Positions 1 through 7,500 of a stretch of DNA of 57,718 nt are shown here, in pieces. Made by a program: the position numbers and the translations under genes. How positions within the stretch are numbered: position 1 is the first letter of the stretch; the number at the start of each line of letters is the position of its first letter. The notes beneath the pieces are model-generated. The model did no database searches, had not been told where the DNA came from, and was given only the letters and a program-made list of their open reading frames with translations. The DNA is from Clostridia bacterium (lineage in GTDB: Bacteria; Bacillota; Clostridia; Peptostreptococcales; Anaerovoracaceae). The DNA lies in NCBI GenBank assembly GCA_024689865.1, contig JAILDA010000063.1, positions 1 to 57,718 on the forward strand, read 5' to 3'.

Positions 1-2
1 TG

Positions 3-1580
3 GACGGTCAGATCGGCGCAGGCATCAGCACACAGTCTGCATCCGAACCGCTCGAACAGATGAGTCTGGAGCCGTCCGAAGAGGTTAAAGCCCTGTTAGC
101 TAACGAGGAGCTTAAGGCTGAAGTCGCTGCTGCTATCGAAAAGGCAGAAAGAGAAATGAAAGCTGCCGCAGAAAACGCAGAGCCCGCAGATCAGACTGAC
201 GGCGGGGTCAACGTCGTAAGGGTCTCCGCGGAGCCCAGAAAGACCAGCGCAAGGGACTTCTTCGCCGATCAGACCGCTCCTGTCGGAACTGCAGTCAGAA
301 GAAACGGCGAGCCCATAGTCAGCGTAAAGAATACCGACCCTGAGATCATCGATTTCGAACCCGGCGAGTACTTCGACGTTATCATCTGCGAGGAAGAGAT
401 CGTCACAAACGGCAAGTACGAAGTCCACTACGACCCGACCAAGCTGGTCTACAACGATCAGTGGAGCAAGGTCTACGGAACGCCTTCAACTGTCGGATCC
501 ATCAACGATGACGGAAACGGTACCGTAACGATCGCATTCGCTGACAACTACGGAATTGAGCCGGGTACGGTCATCGCGTACGTATCGTTCGACACTGTCG
601 AGGAAGAGGGTCTGTCGGCGATCATCACCACGAAGGAACGCAACACAGATCTGGATCTGAACGAAACTAATTTCGTCGGCGAAGTTCCCGAGCTTACTCT
701 TAAGTATGCCGCGACCGTTACGATGAACGAGAACTTTAACCTGAACCTCTACGTCAGGGAGCTCCCGGAAGAATACGCCGCTGCGTATACAGTCAAGTGG
801 ACATTTGACGGCAAGAGCTATGAGCAAAACCTCGGAGGAATGGAAAAGCAGACCGGAGGACAGTATCCTGGAAGCTACAAGATCACTCTGGCAACGGTAT
901 TCTCGTATCAGATGACGCTGCCGTTCCATATCGAAGTGTTTGAAAATGGTACGGAAGATCCCGTCAAGGTGATCGATTACTCTGTACAGACTTACTTCGA
1001 GCGTTCGTACAACAATACTTCGGATGAGCTGTTCAAACAGATCTACGCGGCCGCGCTGGACTACGGCGCTTCTGCTCAGCTGTACTTCGACGGCAAGCCC
1101 TATTCCGGCGGCACATATAATACCGACGTTGAGAACCTTGCCAACAAGAACACCAACCCGAGCAACACCATTACCGCAACGAAGCCGACCAACAAGGCAA
1201 GCAAGAGCGGAAGCATCACGGGTATGGCGGACAGGATGACTGCCACTCTGATCTTCGGATCCGAGACTTCCATCAAGATCTACTTCGAATACGAACACGA
1301 TCTTGGCGGGTTGACTATCAACTGCAACAATGGTAAGATAGTCACAAATCCGATTGTCGATACCGACGGAAGGTATTCTGTCAAGGTCGAAGGCATTCGT
1401 TCGTTCGAACTGTACAAGGACTACACTATAACGTTCCAGGTCGGCGACGAGACCAGAACAGTCACTTATTCGCCGTATACGTATGCTGCCAGCAAGTGGG
1501 ACAGTGCCGATGCGGATCTTGCCAGACTGGTCAAGGCACTTGTGGCTTACGGCGACCTGGCAATGCAGAAGTGGCAGTAA
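3..1580 (+). CDS. Surface/exported protein with shared C-terminal QKWQ module (5' truncated by window)
   Basis: The reading frame is open from the first bases of the window, so the ATG at 60 is probably internal and the true start and signal peptide lie outside. After an acidic, Ala/Glu-rich stretch comes a beta-rich region (about 300-690) with a YDPTKL motif followed by a Gly-rich segment and AFADNYG. This pattern recalls cohesin-like or Ig-like sandwiches (tentative). From 705 to the stop it carries the ~290-residue module shared with the next three large genes: TVTMNENFNLNLYV, then AALDYGASAQLYF, TKPTNKASKSGSITGM, GIRSFELYKDY and a terminal QKWQ. No LPxTG or SLH motif follows. There is no clear terminator before the small peptide gene at 1656, so the two may be co-transcribed. 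The function is unknown; a cell-surface or secretion role is inferred. Confidence 0.8.
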   Translation, partial: DGQIGAGISTQSASEPLEQMSLEPSEEVKALLANEELKAEVAAAIEKAEREMKAAAENAEPADQTDGGVNVVRVSAEPRKTSARDFFADQTAPVGTAVRRNGEPIVSVKNTDPEIIDFEPGEYFDVIICEEEIVTNGKYEVHYDPTKLVYNDQWSKVYGTPSTVGSINDDGNGTVTIAFADNYGIEPGTVIAYVSFDTVEEEGLSAIITTKERNTDLDLNETNFVGEVPELTLKYAATVTMNENFNLNLYVRELPEEYAAAYTVKWTFDGKSYEQNLGGMEKQTGGQYPGSYKITLATVFSYQMTLPFHIEVFENGTEDPVKVIDYSVQTYFERSYNNTSDELFKQIYAAALDYGASAQLYFDGKPYSGGTYNTDVENLANKNTNPSNTITATKPTNKASKSGSITGMADRMTATLIFGSETSIKIYFEYEHDLGGLTINCNNGKIVTNPIVDTDGRYSVKVEGIRSFELYKDYTITFQVGDETRTVTYSPYTYAASKWDSADADLARLVKALVAYGDLAMQKWQ

Positions 1581-1655
1581 GCAGCAACATGTTAAGTGAT
1601 CCATCTTCATAGATGATTACTGTATAAACCAAATCATGAAAGGAGCGCGACTATC

Positions 1656-1763
1656 ATGGAAAAGTACGAAAAGACTGAAATGGAAGTAATAAAGTTCGAA
1701 GCTGAGGACATTATTACTGCCAGCCCGGGAGAACAGGGCGAAGGCGAGGGAGACGAACTGTAG
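1656..1763 (+). CDS. 35-residue RiPP-precursor-like peptide
   Basis: The small ORF has a good Shine-Dalgarno sequence (AAAGGAGCG, about 1638-1646) and is followed by a perfect terminator hairpin at 1788, so it is a discrete gene. The peptide has a charged N-terminal half starting MEKYEKTEMEVIKFEAED, then IITAS, then a tail PGEQGEGEGDEL that is mostly Gly and acidic residues. The Tyr-x-x-Thr-x-Met pattern loosely resembles the leader motif (YxxPxL) that PqqD-like B1 proteins bind in lasso peptide pathways. From memory, similar KYEKPxMEVIxFExED peptides are frequent in gut Clostridia. A PqqD-like protein, a soluble peptidase and an ABC exporter are encoded at 13415-15881 on the same strand. Its role as a precursor of an exported peptide is inferred. 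There are no Cys residues, so lanthionine or sactionine chemistry is unlikely. Confidence 0.6.
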   Translation: MEKYEKTEMEVIKFEAEDIITASPGEQGEGEGDEL

Positions 1764-1787
1764 TCTCTGCCATTGACTTAGTCAGTT

Positions 1788-1817
1788 AAAGAGCCGCATA
1801 TGCGGCTCTTTAATTTT
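1788..1817. terminator. Rho-independent terminator after the peptide gene
   Basis: A perfect 24-base palindrome (AAAGAGCCGCAT and its complement) is followed by AATTTTA on the + strand. It closes the small peptide gene and can work in both directions. Confidence 0.8.
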
Positions 1818-1959
1818 ATCGTGAGTGATTGTTTTCCATGTGTTTTACGATATGATCCCTTGTGGTATTAATTGTATGAAAAGGATGGTATAATCATTAC
1901 AGTGCGTTTAACATGCAGGTTCTGCAGAGTCAGTCAGCAGCGGCGCCTGCATTTCCCTG

Positions 1960-2013
1960 CTTGGAAAGGCGCAGGCGGCTTACGGCTGGCTCGCAATACA
2001 GAAGTGGCAGTAA
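1960..2013 (+). pseudogene. Remnant of the 3' end of a QKWQ-module gene
   Basis: In one frame the DNA reads LGKAQAAYGWLAIQKWQ and then a stop. This matches the ending LVKALVAYGELARQKWQ of the neighbouring large proteins at most positions, including the exact terminal QKWQ and stop. Upstream of it only unrelated sequence and a small inverted repeat (CGCCTGC/GCAGGCG, 1944-1977) are seen. I read it as the tail of a lost fifth copy. The rest of the interval 1764-2065 holds the peptide terminator and a TATAAT at 1889-1894; I see no other gene there. Confidence 0.7.
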
Positions 2014-2065
2014 GCATCATTATAGAGTTGGTATGTTTTAGTTGTTTGTTTTGGAAGGTGGCAAA

Positions 2066-4252
2066 ATGAAGAGATCGTTCTGCATTGTATTGTCAATCGT
2101 CTTAGGTCTGTCGGTACTCGGGTGCTTTGCGCGCCGCATTTACGCCGGAGATGATTCGACTGTATGCATTAAGGATATCTCAGCGCTGCAGACGATCTCG
2201 GGAACCGGAACGAATTCGTACAATGACAGTTCATCGGGTACATCAGACTCAGAGGATCTGTTTGCCGGATACGTGGATCAGGTCTTTGCAAGTTATTCGT
2301 CCAAAGCAGACGAGCCAAGCAGGGGATCCATCCATTCGGACTTGGACGGACCAGTCAACAACGCCATCTACAATGCTCTGAAGACTCAGATCGAAAAGGT
2401 CGCGGCGGGAGAGATCACATCAACGGAATTCTCCATAGATTCTGCAAGCGTGGGGATCGACAGCAGTGTGTATTACACGGCTGCGGATCTTGGAGTATCA
2501 TCGCTCTTTGATCAGAACGGCTACTTGTCCGAGGAAACGGAGACCGCCCTTCAGAAAAAGGCCGGCTTCAGTCTCGGACAGATATTTACAGCTCTTTTGA
2601 ACAACTGTCCGTACGACCTTTACTGGTTCGATAAAACGTATGGATATTATTACGGCATGTATGGGTACACCGGAGACAGATCGTCTGTTTTCTTCAGGAA
2701 TACTATGTCATTCGGATTTTATGCAGCGGAAGAGTATAAGGCCGGAGATGACTACTTTACTGTAGACTCAAGTACCGGTCAGGCCGTGCAGCATGCAGCA
2801 GCCAAAGCAGCATCCATAGTTGCTGCCAACAAGGATCTTCCTGATTATGATAAGCTTGTGGCATATAAGGACGCGATCTGCGATCTGACGTCCTACAACC
2901 ACACTGCAGTTGATGAGAACTGGGATTACGGCAACCCATGGCAGTTGATCTGGGTCTTTGACGAAGTAGAGAGTACCAAGGTCGTCTGTGAGGGCTATTC
3001 CAAGGCCTTCCAGTACCTTTGCCAGTTGTCGTCTTTCAGTAGCAGCATGATCGAGAGTCGTATCGTTTCCGGATGGATGTCCGGAGGCACCGGAGGCGGC
3101 GGGCACATGTGGAATGTTGTATCCATGGATGACGGCCGAAACTATCTTGTGGACATTACCAACTGCGATAGTGGTACGATCGGAAACCCGGATCTGCTGT
3201 TCTTAAAGGGTGCCATCGGAAGCGTTACCGGTGGATATACGATCAACTGCTACGGCACGGATATATGGTTCGACTACGACGATGATACGCTGGATCTATA
3301 CAGCACGAGCGTGCTTACGCTCTCCGGTACGGATTACGAGCCTCCGCAGGTCGAAAACATCGTGCCAACCTATTCCGCAACGGTAACGATGAACGAGAAT
3401 TTCAACCTGAACCTTTATGTGAAAGACCTTCCTGCGCAGTTTGCTTCGGCCTTTACAGTAAAGTGGACGTTCGACGGCAAGAACTACGAAAAGAACCTGG
3501 GCGAACTATCGCCGCAGACCGGCGGTCAGTATCCCGGCAGCTTCAAGGTGACGCTTGCGACCGTATTCTCGTACGAGATGACCAAGCCGTTCGTAATACA
3601 GGTGTACAGACAGGGGACAGAAGCCCCGATAAAGGAGATAAACTATTCCGTACAGACGTACTTCGTCAACCAGTATAACAAGACTTCGGACGCCCTGTTC
3701 AAGCAGATCTACGGCGCTGCGCTTGATTACGGCGCCTCTGCCCAGCTGTACTTCAACGGACAGACCAACCCGACGACCGGTCAGCCGTACGACAGCGATG
3801 CGGGCAATCTGGCCAACAAGACCACCAACCCGAGCTTTACGATCAACGCCACAAAGCCGACCAACAAAGCGAGCAAGAGCGGAAGCATAACAGGCATGGG
3901 AGACAGCATGACTGCCACGTTGATCTTCGGCTCTGAAACTTCAATCAAGATCTACTTTGGCTACAGCAAAGACATCAACGGACTTACTATTACCGCCGAT
4001 AACGGGAAGATCGTAACTGCGCCGGAACTGGGAAGCGATGGCAGATACTCGGTGAAGATAGAGGGTATTCGCTCGTTTGAACTGTACAAGGACTTCACCT
4101 TCACATTCAAGGCCGGAACGGAAACAAGGACCGTCACATACTCTGCATATGCGTACGCCGCCAACAAGTGGAACAACAGCAACGCAGATCTTGCAAGGCT
4201 CGTAAAGGCTCTGGTAGCCTACGGCGAGCTCGCAAGGCAGAAGTGGCAGTAG
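2066..4252 (+). CDS. Exported transglutaminase-like protein with C-terminal QKWQ module
   Basis: I place the start at the ATG at 2066, which follows a strong ribosome site (GGAAGGTGG), rather than the in-frame ATG at 2042. The N-terminus MKRSFCIVLSIVLGLSVLG is a signal peptide with a probable cut after RIYA. The central part has a transglutaminase-like cysteine peptidase core: VVCEGYSKAFQYL with Cys308, GGGHMWNVV with His347 and YLVDITN with Asp363, the full Cys-His-Asp triad. From nucleotide 3371 to the end it carries the shared ~290-residue module ending in QKWQ. Known relatives of this fold cleave or cross-link proteins or peptidoglycan; the substrate here is unknown. The gene has its own terminator, as do its two large downstream neighbours. 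Confidence 0.85.
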   Translation: MKRSFCIVLSIVLGLSVLGCFARRIYAGDDSTVCIKDISALQTISGTGTNSYNDSSSGTSDSEDLFAGYVDQVFASYSSKADEPSRGSIHSDLDGPVNNAIYNALKTQIEKVAAGEITSTEFSIDSASVGIDSSVYYTAADLGVSSLFDQNGYLSEETETALQKKAGFSLGQIFTALLNNCPYDLYWFDKTYGYYYGMYGYTGDRSSVFFRNTMSFGFYAAEEYKAGDDYFTVDSSTGQAVQHAAAKAASIVAANKDLPDYDKLVAYKDAICDLTSYNHTAVDENWDYGNPWQLIWVFDEVESTKVVCEGYSKAFQYLCQLSSFSSSMIESRIVSGWMSGGTGGGGHMWNVVSMDDGRNYLVDITNCDSGTIGNPDLLFLKGAIGSVTGGYTINCYGTDIWFDYDDDTLDLYSTSVLTLSGTDYEPPQVENIVPTYSATVTMNENFNLNLYVKDLPAQFASAFTVKWTFDGKNYEKNLGELSPQTGGQYPGSFKVTLATVFSYEMTKPFVIQVYRQGTEAPIKEINYSVQTYFVNQYNKTSDALFKQIYGAALDYGASAQLYFNGQTNPTTGQPYDSDAGNLANKTTNPSFTINATKPTNKASKSGSITGMGDSMTATLIFGSETSIKIYFGYSKDINGLTITADNGKIVTAPELGSDGRYSVKIEGIRSFELYKDFTFTFKAGTETRTVTYSAYAYAANKWNNSNADLARLVKALVAYGELARQKWQ

Positions 4253-4330
4253 TCGGAGGGTGCGGCAGCGATACTATAAGCTGATTTGTGCGATATATTC
4301 GGTGAATAATCGCAACTGGCAACAACTATA

Positions 4331-4361
4331 AGGAGGGCAGGGAACTGCCCTCCTATTTCTG
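4331..4361 (+). terminator. Terminator after the transglutaminase-like gene
   Basis: The stem AGGAGGGCAG / CTGCCCTCCT with loop GGAA is followed by ATTTCTGTG. The sequence after it resembles that downstream of 13197, suggesting that the duplicated unit includes the terminator. Confidence 0.7.
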
Positions 4362-4382
4362 TGCACTAAATAATATTTGATA

Positions 4383-4412
4383 TTGTAGTAACAATGCTGC
4401 AGATTATATAAT
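4383..4412 (+). promoter_or_regulatory. Candidate sigma-A promoter of the BspA-like gene
   Basis: TTGTAG (4383-4388), an 18-base spacer and a consensus TATAAT (4407-4412) lie in the 280-base gap before 4533. The -35 box is weak. The rest of the gap holds only the terminator; the leader of about 115 bases has no feature I recognise. Confidence 0.5.
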
Positions 4413-4532
4413 TATATGGGTTAGTTTAACTCGCCATGTTTTGGGCTATTTCGTAGTCTGAACGGAGATTTTTGCCACGAAGCAGAATAGCACAGGTTGT
4501 TACCGTTTTAGAAGAATACAGGTGAAACACTC

Positions 4533-7500
4533 ATGAAAAAGAAGATTTCGATTCTACTGGGAATACTGTTAGTGATCGCACTCTGTTCGGTCATATCAAC
4601 ATACTCTGCTTTTGCCGCAGATACAGTTGCCTCAGGCTACTGCGGCGGAGAAGGTGACGGAACTAACCTTACATGGACGTTGGACAGCGATGGGGTACTG
4701 ACCATAAGCGGTACCGGTTCCATGACGGACTATGCTATTGGAAGCATTCCCTGGTTGAATTATCGCACAGATATCACAAGCATTGAGATCAGTGAAGGAG
4801 TAACTGTCATAGGCAGTTATGCGTTTGCGCGCTGCACCAATGTTGAGTCAGCAAGCCTTCCGAAGAGCCTTACCACAGTAGACAGGAATGCTTTCTATAA
4901 CTGCAACAGCCTTGCGACAGTGGTTTACTATGGATCCGAGTTAATGACGGAAGACATATCAATAGCGGAAAACAATGAACCTTTGTTGAATGCGACATGG
5001 ATCTGCGTCGGCTTTGCCGATATTATTGCCAGCGGCAGTTGTGGAAATAATGTAATATGGACGCTTTATGCAGACGGTTTGCTGGTGATAAAAGGCAATG
5101 GATCGATGGCAAATTATAATTCATCGAACTGCCCGTGGTTCTCCAATCGTAGTCAAATAAGAAGTATCACAATTGAAGATGGCGTAACGTACATCGGTAT
5201 GCACGCTTTCCGGGCTTGTAGCAATCTGTCAAGCATAACGATTCCGGAGAGCTTAACAAGCATAGGAGACTATGCATTTTATGATTGTAGCAAGTTGATA
5301 AGCATAACGTTACCTGAGGGCTTAGCAAGCATTGGGAACTATGCATTTTCTTGGTGCACCAGCCTGTCAAGGATAACCATTCCTGAATGCGTAACACACA
5401 TTGGAAACTCCGCATTTGAAGGATGCATCAGTCTGCTAAGCATAACAATACCTAATAGCGTGACAGGCGTAGGAAACGGGGCGTTTCGGGCTTGTAGCAA
5501 TCTTACAACAATAACGATACCTGAAGGCGTAACAAGTATAGGGGAATATGCGTTCCAGGATTGTCAAGGTCTTACAAGTATATCGATTCCTGACGGCGTA
5601 AAGGTCATAGATATCAGTACGTTTGAAGGATGCAGCAGCCTTGTGAGTATAAAGATTCCTGAAAGTGTAACGAGTATAAGGGATCATGCGTTCTATGGAT
5701 GCAGTAGTCTTGTGAGCATAACGATTCCCGAGTGCATAACGAGTATAGGAGATTATGTATTCCAAGATTGTAGTAATCTGCAAAGCATAACGATACCTGA
5801 TAGTGTAACAAGCATAGAAAATGGTGTTTTCTATGGTTGCAGCAGATTGACAAGCATAACGATACCAGGAGGCATGACGAGTATAGGGGATTTTGCGTTC
5901 TTTGGCTGCGGTCGATTAAAGGATGTTTATTATTCTGGAACGGAAGATGAGTGGGGTAGTATATCGATATGTTCAAATAACACTAGTCTGATATATTATG
6001 CTACTATCCACTATAATTATGTTTATCTTGTGTCTTCTGGTCTATTAGGCGAAGTCCTCGTCTGGAACAGATATAGTGATGGGACTCTTGTCATATCTGG
6101 AACAGGAACAATGCCGGTTTTTGTGGATGCTAATAGCGCTCCATGGGATAAACATATCGGCAGATTATCTTCTGTAGTCATAGAGGAAGGTGTACTGAAT
6201 GTGTCTTCAGGCGCCTTTGATGGATTCTCCAACCTTACTTCTGTTACGATCGCTGACAGCGTTGTAAGCATAGGAGATTATGCCTTCAGCTCCTGCGAGC
6301 AGCTTGCAAGTATTGACTTGGGCTTGGGTGTTGAAACGATTGGAGAAGCAGCTTTCTTCGGATGTTCCGGACTGACTTCGATATATATCCCGACAAGTGT
6401 ATCGGAGATAGAGGATGATGCATTCGGCGCCTGCAATCAGTTGACTACTGTATATTATTGCGGCACAGAATCTGATTGGTCACAGATCAGTATTGCTGAT
6501 GGAAATGAAACTATAACAAACGCAGTAAAGCATTTCGGACATAACCTTGTTCAACATGAGGCAAAGCAGGCGACCTGCACGGAGGTCGGTTGGGAAGCGT
6601 ATGAGAATTGTACGCATTGTAATTATACGACCTATGTTGAGATCCCTTCTCCTGGTCAGCATACTCAGGCCGAGCCGGTTATTGAGAACTATGTTGAGCC
6701 ATATACCTCAGACGGCGGCTATGATCTCGTAACTTATTGCACGGTATGTGGTGAAGAAGTTTACAGAGAGCACATTGTTCTTCCTGCGATTTATATAGCG
6801 GCAGGCGTTTGTGGCGCTCAGGGCGATAACCTTACTTGGACGCTGGGCAACGATGGAGCGTTGACAATAAGCGGTGAAGGAGCGATGGCGGATTATAGTT
6901 ACTGGCATATTGGCAATAACCAGTTCAGTTGTAATTCTCCGTGGTATGAGTACCGGAATACCATTAATACTATCGTATTATCCGATGGCTTAACTACTGT
7001 CGGCAAGAATGCGTTCAGGGATTGTTTGTTCAGCAGTATAGTTATTCCAAATGGATTAAAGGAGATTGGAGAAGAATCCTTCGCAGGCTGCACTTCGCTG
7101 ACAAGCATCGTTATTCCTGACGGTATTGAACAAATAGGCGTATCAGCCTTCTCCGGATGCACATCACTTTCGACTGTGTCGATTGGAAACGGTATTGTTA
7201 CACTTAATGAATGGATCTTCTGCGATTGTACAAGCCTTGGTTCAATCGTAATTCCGGAAAGTGTACAGACGATCAATTCGCCTTGTTTTCCCGGATGCGT
7301 TAATCTCCACGAAATAACCGTGCCTTGCAGTACTGAATGGTCGGCAGGAGGAGATGTGACGCTCACTACTCTACATCTTACAAGAGGTACAGGGGTAATG
7401 CCGGATTATGATATTTCTGTCTATAGTACGCCATGGTACAATTCAAAATCCAGCCTTACAACCATAATATTTGATGAAGGAATTACAAATATAGGTGATA

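Noticed and set aside
1872..2069. 65-residue ORF upstream of the transglutaminase-like gene
   Set aside because: It overlaps the module stub in a different frame and includes the ribosome site of the next gene; there is no start signal.
5150..5930. Regular ~69-base repeats that look like a CRISPR-like array
   Set aside because: The repeats are in frame and encode BspA LRR units of 23 residues; the units vary throughout and there are no constant repeats with unique spacers.
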